Positions 17,747 to 26,577 of a stretch of 37,266 nucleotides of DNA are shown here, piece by piece. Both the position numbers and the translations under genes were made by a program. Numbering within the stretch: position 1 is the first letter of the stretch; each line of letters opens with the position of its first letter. The notes under the pieces are model-generated. The model was given only the letters and a program-made list of their open reading frames with translations, was not told where the DNA came from and searched no databases. Origin of the DNA: Anaerolineae bacterium (GTDB taxonomy: Bacteria > Chloroflexota > Anaerolineae > B4-G1 > SLSP01); the NCBI GenBank assembly GCA_016931185.1, contig JAFGFI010000369.1, positions 1 to 37,266 of the forward strand. The letters are read 5' to 3'.

Positions 17747-18830
17747 CCCAGTTTCCTTTTGGACGGCCTCGCGATACGCCCAGCAACAACCCCACACCGG
17801 CCATCGTCACCATCATTTCCGATCCTCCATAACTGAAGAACGGTAACGCTGTTCCCGTAAAGGGAATCAATCCCACCATCACCATTACATTGAGCATTGC
17901 TTCACTCAAAATCATTGTCGTCACCCCGAAAGCCACCAAGGATCCAAAGGGGTCGGGAGTTTCCAGGGTAATACGATACCCGCGATAGGCAAACATGATA
18001 AACAAAGCAAGCAGCAGAAATACACCCAATAAACCGGCTTCCTCACCTACCACGGCAAAAATACTATCTGTGTGCGGAAATGGCAAATACCCGGCTTTGA
18101 GGCGTCCACTGCCAATCCCAACACCGAACACCCCCCCCTCACCAATAGCAAGTATTGCGCGCCGCACGTGATAGGGCATCTGCGTCGGGTCCTGCAATGA
18201 AGCAACATACGAAACCAAACGCGACCGCGCGTGAGGCAATTGCCACGCTAGAAATCCAAAAGCGGATCCACCTGTCACAATAGAGAGAAAAATCTGGATG
18301 GGATCTCCCCCCGCAAAGAAAAACATCATCAGACCTGTGGCCGACAATAACAGGGCAGTGCTCAAGTCCGGCTGCAACGCGACCAGGCCCGCCACAACAC
18401 CGATAATAACAGCAAAAGGAATTAACCCATAACGCACTTGGTTTAACTGCTCGCCCTTAGAAGACAACCATGCCGCGATGTAGATCACGGCAACCAGGCG
18501 CGCTAACACACCGGGCTGCACCGAAGCCCCCAACAATGAACGCTGGGCACCTAGCACCTGTTCTCCTAATAGCAATACCATGAGCAACAACACTAATGTG
18601 ACTAACATCATCGGCAAGGCCAATTTCTGCCAGACAGGGTAAGGGATCATTATCATGATCACGAGTGCAATCCCTCCCAATGAAACCCACACCAGTTGCT
18701 GGCGCCAAAAGGAAGTGCCCACATAAAACGTCGCACTGTACAACATCAACAGGCCATAAACCAACAATGCCACAATGGCAACCACCAACATATAATCTAC
18801 GTGCGTTAACTTTCCCTTATGTCGCTTCAT
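17664..18830 (-). CDS. ftsW: Septal peptidoglycan polymerase FtsW
   Basis: SEDS-family lipid II polymerase of 388 residues with about nine to ten membrane helices. Hallmarks are LMLYSATFYVG, LLALQPDLSTALLLSATG (the catalytic Asp segment, seen as QPDLST), FPHTDSIFAVVGEEAGLLG, and the end FFSYGGSEMMVTMAGVGLLL. The start is the ATG before KRHKGKLTHVDY, with GAGGTGGGTG immediately upstream. A basic cytoplasmic tail follows the last helix and is encoded by DNA shared with the start of murG. Position in the cluster favours FtsW over RodA. Confidence 0.95.
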   Translation of the reverse strand: MKRHKGKLTHVDYMLVVAIVALLVYGLLMLYSATFYVGTSFWRQQLVWVSLGGIALVIMIMIPYPVWQKLALPMMLVTLVLLLMVLLLGEQVLGAQRSLLGASVQPGVLARLVAVIYIAAWLSSKGEQLNQVRYGLIPFAVIIGVVAGLVALQPDLSTALLLSATGLMMFFFAGGDPIQIFLSIVTGGSAFGFLAWQLPHARSRLVSYVASLQDPTQMPYHVRRAILAIGEGGVFGVGIGSGRLKAGYLPFPHTDSIFAVVGEEAGLLGVFLLLALFIMFAYRGYRITLETPDPFGSLVAFGVTTMILSEAMLNVMVMVGLIPFTGTALPFFSYGGSEMMVTMAGVGLLLGVSRGRPKGNWDEVLDRWWGDWRARLSRLGRRAGFASH

Positions 18831-18848
18831 CACCCACCTCAAAAGAAG

Positions 18849-20441
18849 TTAAGAGTTAAGAACCCTAACATCATACTCAAATCTTAATTCGCAACTCTTA
18901 ACTCCTAATTCATGTACCCGTATCTTAAACCGCTCTCCACGCTCGGCAAAATCACGGAAAGCATCAAAACTCGTGCCCCCCGGAGACAGTAACACAACAT
19001 CCCCAGGCCGCGCCGACTCCGCTGCCACCCGCACCGCGTTGTCCAATGTTTCTGCCGGCACAATCCGCTCCAGGGCCACTCCTGCAGAAGAGCAAGGAGG
19101 TAAGGATACATCAACCACATGCCGCTCCAGATCTCTTGCCCCCCAGCTCCCATGCCTCCCTACTTCAGCGCTCCACCGCTTCCTCACATGTTCTTCTATC
19201 AAGTTAGCCGCTTCCCCAAACGTGATTAACACACGCACACGTTCCACAACTCGTTGAGCATAAAGTTCCCAGGGTAAATCCTTATCACGCCCTCCCGCGA
19301 GCAAAATCAACGGTTCTTCAAAAGCATCCAGGGCTGCCAACACACGTTCCGGGGCAGTCGAAATAGAATCATTTACCCACAACACGCCTTGCCAACGGCA
19401 AACTTCTTCTAACCGGTGCTCAACTCCCGTAAAGGACCGGATTGCTTCATACATAGCAGGGGTCGGGACACCGGCAACATCCGCCAACGTAATCGCCGCC
19501 AATACATTCAACACATTATGAAATCCGCGTAAGCGCACATCTGAGCGACGACAAACTTCTATTTCGACAGGCCCTGGTACCATTTGAGGCCGGCGCAATA
19601 CTAACGCATCTTCACGTAAAAAAGCCCCTACAGGAACCTCGCACTCACCGCTGAAATAGTGTACACGCGCCTGCGTCACGGCAGCCAGCGCGCGCGCGTT
19701 GGGTTCATCATAACTCAGTACTGCCACATCCTCCGGCTTTTGATAAGCCACAATGTTACGCTTGGCTGCAATATACGCCTCCATTGCCTTATGACGGTCC
19801 AGGTGGTTGGGCGTGATATTGAGGACGCATGGAATAAATTTAGAATTTGCAAATTTAAAATCAGAAAACGATGCACCATTCAGAAGCGGCGACATGATTT
19901 CCAACTGGAAGCTCGATAATTCCATCACGACCCAATCCTGCGGGCGGATAGCGTGTCCTTCGGAAAAGGCATCCAGGTCAGTGAGCAATGGGTTGCCAAT
20001 ATTCCCCCCCACCCACGTTGTGAAACCGGCAGTTTTCAGCATTTTCCCCACCAGGGCCGTTGTCGTTGTCTTACCTGCCGATCCTGTGATCCCTATAACC
20101 GGGGCCGGACAACGGCGCAAAAATTCTTGGGCATCGTTATTCAAAGGAATACCCCGGCGCACGGCCTCTTGAACCAACGGCAAATCGATAGGAACGCCAC
20201 CACTCAGACAGAGCATCTCACAATCATCCAATAAAGATAGAGGGTGCGATCCCAGGACATACTGTATTGCGTTCCTACGTTCGGAATTGATAGGGAATGT
20301 CATGTCCTCCAATTCAGCCAACGTCGCCTGTAATTGCTCTGCAGATCGCATGTCTGAAACGATTACACGCGCGCCTTGCGCCGCAAAAAAGCGGGCTAAG
20401 GCTTTTCCCTGCCTGGCTAATCCCAAAATCACAATCGTCAT
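18849..20441 (-). CDS. murD: UDP-N-acetylmuramoylalanine--D-glutamate ligase with repeat-derived insertions
   Basis: Mur ligase adding D-Glu to UDP-MurNAc-L-Ala. Motifs: VILGLARQGKALARF, P-loop GITGSAGKTTTTA (about 117-129), MELSSFQLE, LNITPNHLDRH, and DVVLLSPGGTSFDAFRDF. At 530 residues it is well above the usual 430-470. Three departures are visible. Residues about 186-204 (NGASFSDFKFANSK region), between SSFQLE and LNITPNHLDRH, are encoded by a palindrome-plus-tail element at 19836-19893. A Ser/Gly/Arg-rich stretch (about 425-460) looks like a second insertion. The last about 17 residues run through another AT-rich repeat before the stop. The frame is intact, so the enzyme is probably functional. 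No clear ribosome-binding site; the start is 1 nt after the mraY stop. Confidence 0.93.
   Translation of the reverse strand: MTIVILGLARQGKALARFFAAQGARVIVSDMRSAEQLQATLAELEDMTFPINSERRNAIQYVLGSHPLSLLDDCEMLCLSGGVPIDLPLVQEAVRRGIPLNNDAQEFLRRCPAPVIGITGSAGKTTTTALVGKMLKTAGFTTWVGGNIGNPLLTDLDAFSEGHAIRPQDWVVMELSSFQLEIMSPLLNGASFSDFKFANSKFIPCVLNITPNHLDRHKAMEAYIAAKRNIVAYQKPEDVAVLSYDEPNARALAAVTQARVHYFSGECEVPVGAFLREDALVLRRPQMVPGPVEIEVCRRSDVRLRGFHNVLNVLAAITLADVAGVPTPAMYEAIRSFTGVEHRLEEVCRWQGVLWVNDSISTAPERVLAALDAFEEPLILLAGGRDKDLPWELYAQRVVERVRVLITFGEAANLIEEHVRKRWSAEVGRHGSWGARDLERHVVDVSLPPCSSAGVALERIVPAETLDNAVRVAAESARPGDVVLLSPGGTSFDAFRDFAERGERFKIRVHELGVKSCELRFEYDVRVLNS
18892..18904. repeat. CAACTCTTAACTC repeat in the murD C-terminal coding end
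   Basis: The copy extends to GCAACTCTTAACTCCTAA, shared with 31581-31598. It encodes part of the extra C-terminal tail of MurD. Confidence 0.6.
19836..19893. repeat. Palindrome-plus-AT-tail element in frame within murD
   Basis: About 58 bp, aligned to the copies at 11155-11213 and 22887-22945: the tail has AATTTGCAAATTTAAAAT and the head has CACCATTCAGAAGCGGC. It is translated in frame (minus strand) as ...LLNGASFSDFKFANSKF. Confidence 0.85.
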
Positions 20442-20442
20442 A

Positions 20443-21441
20443 TTAAATCAAAGCCAATGCCACTCCGGCCATCGCCCCCAATAGTGCTACCAGCCAAAAC
20501 CGCTGTACAATCTGTGTTTCCGACCACCCCAATAGCTCAAAATGATGATGCAAGGGGGCCATCTTAAATACCCGCCGCCCCTCACCAAATCGCCGCTTCG
20601 TATACTTAAAATAACTTATCTGGATAACTACTGATAAAGTCTCTGCTATGGGAACCAACATAATCAATGGCAAAATCAACCACTGTCCGGTCATCAATGC
20701 CACTACCCCCAACGTTGCCCCCAATGCCAGAGATCCTGTGTCACCCATAAACAATTGCGCCGGATGCGCGTTATACCATAAAAAAGCAAAGGATGCGCCC
20801 ACTAATGTGAAACAAAAGCGTACCAGGTAAATCTGTCCTTGAAGCAAGGCTATCACACCATACGCCGCGAACGCGCTCGCCATAATAATACCGGCCAGGC
20901 CATCCAGTCCATCTGTGAAGTTCGCGGCATTGGCAGCCCCAATAATAATAAACATCGCAACCGGAATATAAAACAGTCCAATGTTGATCTTCTCCGCCAC
21001 GCCGGGAATTGCCACACTTTTCAACCCCATCCCGAAATAAAGCACCGACGCAATAATGAACGTCAACACCAGTTCAATTTGCATCTTAAAGCGGGCCGTG
21101 AAGCCCTCTCCCCGACGCACACCCCGCACACCAGCCATATCGTCAAAAGCACCCAGAATGCCATACATAACCATCACTCCCAGGGGCACCAAAATCGATT
21201 TACCAATGACGGTTTGACCCAACAAATTGTAAACGTTCAATGCCAGGGTAATAATCAACACCGGTAGCGTGATCAAAATGCCCCCCATCGTAGGCGTGCC
21301 CATCTTGGTAAAATGGCCCTGCGGGCCATCAATGCGAATTCGCTTGCCAATCCGCCAACGACGGAGCAGGCTTAAATAAGGCCATCCCCAGAAAACTACC
21401 ATTAAAAACGAGATACTGGCAAGGATCAGCGCGAATTCCAC
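20443..21441 (-). CDS. mraY: Phospho-N-acetylmuramoyl-pentapeptide-transferase
   Basis: Polytopic enzyme (332 residues, about ten helices) that makes lipid I from UDP-MurNAc-pentapeptide and undecaprenyl phosphate. Visible signatures are TMGGILITLPV, the FDDMAGVRG Asp pair, NAANFTDGLDGLAG (catalytic Asp region), FMGDTGSLALG and the histidine motif APLHHHFELLGWSE. The start is GTG, overlapping the murF end by 16 nt, with GGAGGAAGGCGA upstream inside murF. Confidence 0.97.
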   Translation of the reverse strand: MEFALILASISFLMVVFWGWPYLSLLRRWRIGKRIRIDGPQGHFTKMGTPTMGGILITLPVLIITLALNVYNLLGQTVIGKSILVPLGVMVMYGILGAFDDMAGVRGVRRGEGFTARFKMQIELVLTFIIASVLYFGMGLKSVAIPGVAEKINIGLFYIPVAMFIIIGAANAANFTDGLDGLAGIIMASAFAAYGVIALLQGQIYLVRFCFTLVGASFAFLWYNAHPAQLFMGDTGSLALGATLGVVALMTGQWLILPLIMLVPIAETLSVVIQISYFKYTKRRFGEGRRVFKMAPLHHHFELLGWSETQIVQRFWLVALLGAMAGVALALI

Positions 21442-22871
21442 TCGCCTTCCTCCACTAATGCCTTTACAATCTGTTCCATTCCCATTGCACGGGAGCCTTT
21501 AACCAAAATCACGTCGCCTGGCCGAAGAATCTGGCGCAAAAAAGCCACCGCGGACTCACTACTGGTCACTTCGTGAACACAATTAGCAGACATACCACAC
21601 AAGCGCGCGCCACGCGCGATATGCCGGGAGCGCTCCCCCACCGTCACTAATTCCGCCGCCACCGCGGCTGCCCGCCCCCCTACTTTAAGATGTCCGGCTT
21701 CCTCATAATCACCAAGTTCCAGCATATCCCCCAACACAGCGATCTTACGTCCATCTAAATCCTCCAATAAATTGAGTGCCGCCAGTGTCGAGGGAGGGCT
21801 GGCATTATACGTATCATCCAAGATCAACGATCCGTTTGGCCCAGGCACAGCGACTAGACGCAATTGTGAAGACATAGAGCGTAGTCCCACTACAATATCC
21901 TGCCAGGTCAACCCGGCCACCAGAGCTGCCGCGGTTGCCCGTAACACCGTGTGCGCGCTATGCCTGCCCAACAATGGCACCCGTAAATAAAGACGTTCCC
22001 GGCCATAGTGCAAACGCACCCGTACTCCTTCTAACCCCAAACTCTCCACTTCATCCACCCATAAGGTGGCTTCTGGTGAAAAACCGTAGAAGAATATACG
22101 TGCCTGGGTATGCTCCGCCATCGCCCGCACGTGCGAATCATCATGATTAAGAATTGCCACTCCCTCGGGTGCAGATGGCAAAATTTCCACCAACTCGCGT
22201 TTTCCTAAGGCGATGTTCTCAATACTCCCCGCTCTTTCGGCGTGAACCGGCTCCACATTCGTGACAATCCCGATATGGGGAACCGCTATTTTTGCCAGAA
22301 AACGAATATCGCCGGGTACATACATCCCCATCTCTAAAACCATCCACTCGTGTTCATCTGTCAGATGGAGGATGGTTAACGGTAAACCGATTTCATTATT
22401 ATATGACCCTTCACTCCGCAAAACACGATATTGACTCGCCAATACACGCGCCACGACTTCTTTTGTCGTCGTTTTACCCACACTCCCGGTAATACCAATG
22501 ACGCGGGGATTAAGTTGTTTGCGCCAGAAACGCGCGGCATTTTGTAATGCAGTCAACACGCCCGGCACACGTACCACCAACGGCGTTGCAAGCGACGTAG
22601 GCCAAACGCCGTTCGCAATATCCAGCCGGGTAGCGGGCACATCGACCTCACGTTCCACCACAGCCGCGACGGCCCCCCGCGCGAATGCATCTGCAATATA
22701 GTCATGGCCATCGACATTTTCTCCCTTAAATGCAAAGAAAACCGTCCCTGGTTCTGCCTTCCGCGAGTCGACCACCGGGCGAACAGGCATCTCCAATCCC
22801 ACCGGATGCCGCGCCAGGAAATGGCGCCCACTAAATCCCTCTATCAAATCCCCTAGCGTCAATCGCTTCAC
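21426..22871 (-). CDS. murF: UDP-N-acetylmuramoyl-tripeptide--D-alanyl-D-alanine ligase
   Basis: Mur ligase of 481 residues adding D-Ala-D-Ala. It shows VVDSRKAEPGTVFFAFKG and DGHDYIADAFARGA at the N-terminus, P-loop GITGSVGKTTTKE (about 126-138), YNNEIGLPLTILHL, and LILDDTYNASPPSTLAALNLL, which is diagnostic for MurF rather than MurE. GTG start with AGGTGATTT upstream. In most dcw clusters murE lies between ftsI and murF; here only a 59-bp repeat lies there. Confidence 0.97.
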   Translation of the reverse strand: MKRLTLGDLIEGFSGRHFLARHPVGLEMPVRPVVDSRKAEPGTVFFAFKGENVDGHDYIADAFARGAVAAVVEREVDVPATRLDIANGVWPTSLATPLVVRVPGVLTALQNAARFWRKQLNPRVIGITGSVGKTTTKEVVARVLASQYRVLRSEGSYNNEIGLPLTILHLTDEHEWMVLEMGMYVPGDIRFLAKIAVPHIGIVTNVEPVHAERAGSIENIALGKRELVEILPSAPEGVAILNHDDSHVRAMAEHTQARIFFYGFSPEATLWVDEVESLGLEGVRVRLHYGRERLYLRVPLLGRHSAHTVLRATAAALVAGLTWQDIVVGLRSMSSQLRLVAVPGPNGSLILDDTYNASPPSTLAALNLLEDLDGRKIAVLGDMLELGDYEEAGHLKVGGRAAAVAAELVTVGERSRHIARGARLCGMSANCVHEVTSSESAVAFLRQILRPGDVILVKGSRAMGMEQIVKALVEEGEWNSR

Positions 22872-22886
22872 AAATCACCTATCCTT

Positions 22887-22945
22887 CAATTTGAAATCCA
22901 TAAATTTGAAATTAAAAAATGGTGTGCCATTCAGAAATGGCTGGC
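22887..22945. repeat. Palindrome-plus-AT-tail element, ftsI-murF copy
   Basis: Tail CAATTTGAAATCCATAAATT plus head GCCATTCAGAAATGGC (22926-22941, a perfect palindrome with 6-bp arms). The ftsI stop codon TGA lies inside the head. Confidence 0.85.
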
Positions 22946-24685
22946 CACTTCTGTCGGCGGAATCCCTAACAACACAAACAGCCGTGAAGCCACCCGTTGA
23001 AATACCGCTGCCGCCGTTTGTGATCCCCAACGTATCGCCTCAGGAACATCAGGGCGGTCCAATTTAATCAGAATCAAAATCTGCGGATCAGGTAACGGCC
23101 CAAATCCAATAAAGCTCGCAATCACATCTTCCGGATCATATCCCCCGGTTGTAGGAATCTGGGCTGTGCCAGTTTTACCCGCAACACGATAACCAGGCAC
23201 TTGGGCCAATTCAAGTTCTCGCTCCACAACGCGTTCCATCAACGTGGTGACAAACTGTGCTGACTCTTTAGAAATAGGGTACCCCAAAGAACGAGCCGGA
23301 ATTTCTACACAACGGCCATCGGCATAGAGACGTTCCGCCACCACATGCGGCTGCATCATCTCTCCTTCGTTAGCTATCGCGCCTACTGCCGCCATCATCT
23401 GCAATGACGTAACCGCGATTCCCTGTCCAAAGGCATTTGTCGCCAAGAAACTATCCGACCAATCCCAATCGGTAGGCAGATGAAGCGTTCCATTTGCCTC
23501 ACCCGCAACCTCGATACCGGTATCTTGCCCAAAACCAAAAGCACGCAAGTATTGGTAAAAAATCTCAGGGCCTAACACTTGTGTTGAAAGCGTGGCTACG
23601 CCTACATTTAGAGAATGTGCAAGAACTCCCTCAAGATTCTGAGTGCCATACCCGCCTCCACTCCAATTGTGCACAATCACACCGCCATACTCCAACGTGC
23701 CACCATCATAATAAGACCAATTCTGATCTACACGCCCCGAATCCACAGCAGCGGCAACCGTCACTACCTTAAAGACAGAACCCGGCTCGTAGGACACACT
23801 CACAGCCGGATCCTGAAACAAGAATGTTTGCTCCGCCTGTGCATATTCTGAGTAACGCGAAGGCTCATAATGTGGGCGACTGGCAATCGCCAGAATCTCA
23901 CCGTTTTGAGGATTCATCACGATAATTGTGCCAGAAGGAGCATTGTATTCTTGTAGGGCATATTCCAATTCACCTTCAATATAGGCTTGAATCGTACGGT
24001 CGATCGTCAAGCGCAAATCCGTACCGCGATAGGGCAATGACATTTCGGTTATCATTTCATCAGGCATCGGCTGTTCATCTCCACTCACATACCCCTTCCG
24101 CGATACCGATTCCCCTCGCAGAAATCGCATTTGAAAAGCATGAATGCCATACCCAACCCCTTCCTGGTTCACAAATCCCAAGATATGTGAGGCCAATGCA
24201 CCTTCAGCATAATAGCGTTCCCACGTAGGTGTCATTGTCATCCAAATCCAGTCCAACGATTTTAACTTCTCCACCGTTGCCATAGGTACATTGCGCGCCA
24301 ATGGACGCCATACCACACTATCCGAAAATGATGCGCCGTCCGCACCGGTGGACAGTGTCAAATCTTGCAGTAACTCAGTCTCAGAACGATTGAGCAGGGG
24401 GGCCAGTGTAGTGGCAGCCATCACAGTATCCGTGACCAGGTTTACCTCGGCTCCAATATCAAAAACGGGCACATTCCCCACCAACAGATCACTATTACGA
24501 TCCAGAATAACACCCCAGGGCGGTTCTGGCAAAGAATATTGCCGTCTCACCAATCCCTCGACCTCTGTCTCATAACGGCTATGCTCCAATACCTGCAAAC
24601 GCACCAACTGCACTACAACCGGCAACAAGACGGCAATTAACAAAGCCGTGATCAAGCGCAAACGAGCGTCTGGACCGCGCAACAT
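22931..24685 (-). CDS. ftsI: Septal class B penicillin-binding protein (FtsI/PBP2-like transpeptidase)
   Basis: A 584-residue D,D-transpeptidase. One N-terminal membrane helix (about 12-31) precedes the dimerisation module (RQYSLPEPPWGVILDRN) and the transpeptidase domain. The catalytic motifs are EPGSVFK (S303-x-x-K306), SLN (358-360) and KTGTAQ (504-509). No C-terminal PASTA repeat is present. Residues about 114-121 (GADGASFSD) lie in a segment resembling the dispersed palindrome, and the last residues VASHF plus the stop come from another copy. It starts 1 nt after the ftsL stop with GGAGGCCC as ribosome-binding site. Position after ftsL identifies it as the septal enzyme. Confidence 0.93.
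   Translation of the reverse strand: MLRGPDARLRLITALLIAVLLPVVVQLVRLQVLEHSRYETEVEGLVRRQYSLPEPPWGVILDRNSDLLVGNVPVFDIGAEVNLVTDTVMAATTLAPLLNRSETELLQDLTLSTGADGASFSDSVVWRPLARNVPMATVEKLKSLDWIWMTMTPTWERYYAEGALASHILGFVNQEGVGYGIHAFQMRFLRGESVSRKGYVSGDEQPMPDEMITEMSLPYRGTDLRLTIDRTIQAYIEGELEYALQEYNAPSGTIIVMNPQNGEILAIASRPHYEPSRYSEYAQAEQTFLFQDPAVSVSYEPGSVFKVVTVAAAVDSGRVDQNWSYYDGGTLEYGGVIVHNWSGGGYGTQNLEGVLAHSLNVGVATLSTQVLGPEIFYQYLRAFGFGQDTGIEVAGEANGTLHLPTDWDWSDSFLATNAFGQGIAVTSLQMMAAVGAIANEGEMMQPHVVAERLYADGRCVEIPARSLGYPISKESAQFVTTLMERVVERELELAQVPGYRVAGKTGTAQIPTTGGYDPEDVIASFIGFGPLPDPQILILIKLDRPDVPEAIRWGSQTAAAVFQRVASRLFVLLGIPPTEVASHF
24323..24353. repeat. Diverged palindrome copy inside ftsI
   Basis: GAAAATGATGCGCCGTCCGC resembles the murD copy (GAAAACGATGCACCATTCAG) and gives the same peptide G-A-S-F-S-D. 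The palindrome itself is degraded, so this assignment is tentative. Confidence 0.45.
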
Positions 24686-24686
24686 A

Positions 24687-25013
24687 TCAAGGGCCTCCTA
24701 CGTAAAGGTAGTCTACCGCTGTCGCGGGTTGATATCCCATTTTGACCGAGAGTTCTTGTAACACCGGGATGGAGCCTAATCGGGCACATTCTACCCTCAA
24801 TGATTGGTTCTGTCGCTCCATCTCCGTTAGATCATATTCCAAGGCCCAAACCTGACGTGAAATACGCACATTGGCGGCAACCAAACCCAGGTAAGCCGCA
24901 GCCAACACACTGACCACGCCTACTACGGACAAGAACAACAAGGCTATTGTACGATTTGCCTTTTCCCGTCGCTTGGGTATACCATGAGTCGATTGTTGCC
25001 ATAAAACACTCAT
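24687..25013 (-). CDS. ftsL: FtsL-like cell division protein
   Basis: A 108-residue bitopic protein: a basic cytoplasmic N-terminus, one membrane helix (about 23-46, IALLFLSVVGVVSVLAAAYL), then a heptad-like helix (VWALEYDLTEMERQNQSLRVE) as in FtsL/DivIC. It would join FtsQ and DivIC-type partners in activating the FtsW-FtsI synthase. Sequence alone would not identify it; position between rsmH and ftsI and the size decide the call. Confidence 0.8.
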   Translation of the reverse strand: MSVLWQQSTHGIPKRREKANRTIALLFLSVVGVVSVLAAAYLGLVAANVRISRQVWALEYDLTEMERQNQSLRVECARLGSIPVLQELSVKMGYQPATAVDYLYVGGP

Positions 25014-25030
25014 AACGTCTAACTCCTAAA

Positions 25031-25046
25031 CCCCATTTCTGAATAG
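25031..25046. repeat. Palindrome fragment in the rsmH-ftsL gap
   Basis: CCCCATTTCTGAATAG is the palindrome core in the opposite orientation to most other copies in the cluster. Confidence 0.5.
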
Positions 25047-25050
25047 TATG

Positions 25051-26067
25051 CTATAGCTTTTCTGCCACACGTAGCTTGGCGCTCCGGCTGCGGGGATTAG
25101 CTTCCACCTCAGCCTTCGAAGGAACAATGGGCTTGCGCGTAATCGCTCGCAAGCTGGGCTTACGTCCACACACACACACGGGTGACTCCGGGGGACAAAT
25201 ACATCCCCGCTCAGCCTGCCGGAAGAAAGATTTTACCAATCGATCTTCCAATGAATGAAACGTGATCACCGCCAGCCGTCCACCCGGTCGCAGAACAGCG
25301 ACCGCCTGGGGCAATGCCGTCTCCAACGACTCTAACTCATGGTTTACCGCAATACGTAAGGCTTGAAAAGTACGGGTTGCCGGATGATGCGCCATTCGGG
25401 AATGACGTTCCCCCGCTCCGGTAGAAGTCCCCCGATGTCGTGCCATTCGGGAATGGCGGGGAGCATAATGAACAACACTTGCTACCACATCTGCCAAATG
25501 TTTTGTACTACAAATAGGACGCGCCGTCACAATAGCCTGCACGATCCGGCGTGCTTGAGGTTCTTCCCCGTATTGCCGGATGATACTTACCAATTCCTCC
25601 ATCGGATATTGGTTCACTAACTCGGCTGCGGTAGGAACGTCGCTCGAAGGGTCAAACCGCATGTCTAGCGGGCCATCCTCACGAAATGAAAATCCTCGTT
25701 CGGGATCATCAACCTGCCATGACGAAAAACCCAAATCGAACAATACACCATCAACCCATGGCGCGCCGTCTAACCATTGCGCAAGTTGCACATAGGAGGC
25801 ATGAATTACCTGTGCCCGCGCCCCAAAGCACGCCAGCCGGGCGGCGGCCCGGCTGGCGGCATCTGGATCGCGATCCAAACCTAACAATTGCCCTGTAGGA
25901 GCGGAGGCATCCAAAATAGCCTGCGCGTGGCCTGCACCTCCAATTGTGGCATCAAGATAACGTCCTCCCGTCTGTACATTAAGCCCCGCAAGAACCTCAG
26001 CCAGCAACACGGGAATATGACGCTCTTCATTCACAGTCGCCGATGTTAAATGTGCAGGTTCTCCCAT
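25051..26067 (-). CDS. rsmH: 16S rRNA (cytosine(1402)-N(4))-methyltransferase
   Basis: AdoMet-dependent methyltransferase (338 residues) that modifies C1402 of 16S rRNA. Motifs: HIPVLLAEVL, LDATIGGAGHAQAIL (AdoMet loop), LLGLDRDPDA, VLFDLGFSSWQVD, GPLDMRFDP, HPATRTFQALRIAVN and GGRLAVITFHSLEDR. An extra stretch of about 25 residues (about 200-226) precedes HPATRTFQ and repeats the peptide RHSRMA twice, 17 residues apart; it is encoded by two copies of a palindrome. Start ATG has GAGGAT upstream and overlaps the mraZ end by 22 nt. Confidence 0.95.
   Translation of the reverse strand: MGEPAHLTSATVNEERHIPVLLAEVLAGLNVQTGGRYLDATIGGAGHAQAILDASAPTGQLLGLDRDPDAASRAAARLACFGARAQVIHASYVQLAQWLDGAPWVDGVLFDLGFSSWQVDDPERGFSFREDGPLDMRFDPSSDVPTAAELVNQYPMEELVSIIRQYGEEPQARRIVQAIVTARPICSTKHLADVVASVVHYAPRHSRMARHRGTSTGAGERHSRMAHHPATRTFQALRIAVNHELESLETALPQAVAVLRPGGRLAVITFHSLEDRLVKSFFRQAERGCICPPESPVCVCGRKPSLRAITRKPIVPSKAEVEANPRSRSAKLRVAEKL
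25391..25457. repeat. Duplicated palindrome in frame within rsmH
   Basis: GCCATTCGGGAATGAC (25391-25406) and the perfect palindrome GCCATTCGGGAATGGC (25442-25457) lie 51 nt apart, an exact codon multiple, so both are read in the same frame. Confidence 0.85.
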
Positions 26068-26483
26068 AGAGCCGGATCCTCATCCATAATTTGCGTTTGG
26101 CGAGCGTTTTCTTGTTCCCAACGTTCGGGGGACCAAAGTTCAAGAAAACGATCTAATCCCACGACAACCACTTCGTTGGTGATGTTTAACTCCGAATACT
26201 CCCGCAACTGATCGGGCAATAACACACGCCCCTGGCGGTCCAGCTCTACACTCACAGCGTCGGCAAAGAAAATGCGCCGTAAAGCACGGCCTCGTGGGTC
26301 TGTGATGGGTAGGGCATTTACTTTTTGGGCAATCTCTTCCCATACATCAAGAGGATAAACCGTTAAGCAACGATCCAGCCCTCGTGTTATAATAACTGTA
26401 TCTGGCAATTCATCGCGGAAACGTGCTGGAATCGTTAAACGGCCTTTGCTATCTATTGTATAGGTATATTGTCCCAAGAACAT
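26046..26483 (-). CDS. mraZ: Transcriptional regulator MraZ
   Basis: A 145-residue DNA-binding protein that represses the division cluster by binding TGGG repeats upstream of itself. Two MraZ/AbrB-like half domains are visible: FLGQYTYTIDSKGRLTIPARF at the N-terminus and VELDRQGRVLLPDQLREY in the second half. The start was placed at the ATG giving the canonical MFLGQY; a GTG seven codons upstream is also open. The likely operator is 26537-26576. Confidence 0.94.
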   Translation of the reverse strand: MFLGQYTYTIDSKGRLTIPARFRDELPDTVIITRGLDRCLTVYPLDVWEEIAQKVNALPITDPRGRALRRIFFADAVSVELDRQGRVLLPDQLREYSELNITNEVVVVGLDRFLELWSPERWEQENARQTQIMDEDPALWENLHI

Positions 26484-26536
26484 GTGTTCTATATTTTTCC
26501 CCACTTACAATTTAAAAATACACGCTAATGAGCAAA

Positions 26537-26576
26537 TTTATCCCCATTTATCCCCATTTTCCCCCACAACTTCCCA
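26537..26576 (-). promoter_or_regulatory. MraZ operator: four TGGG boxes at 10-bp spacing
   Basis: On the minus strand four direct repeats begin with TGGG exactly every 10 bases: TGGGAAGTTG, TGGGGGAAAA, then TGGGGATAAA twice. This matches the known MraZ site layout (TGGGN repeats with 5-nt spacers). The boxes begin right after the -10 element and cover the expected transcription start and leader, as for a repressor that autoregulates. Confidence 0.85.
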
Positions 26577-26577
26577 C

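Noticed and set aside
18849..20441. murD as a pseudogene disrupted by repeats
   Set aside because: The frame is uninterrupted and all Mur ligase motifs are present, so the insertions look tolerated.
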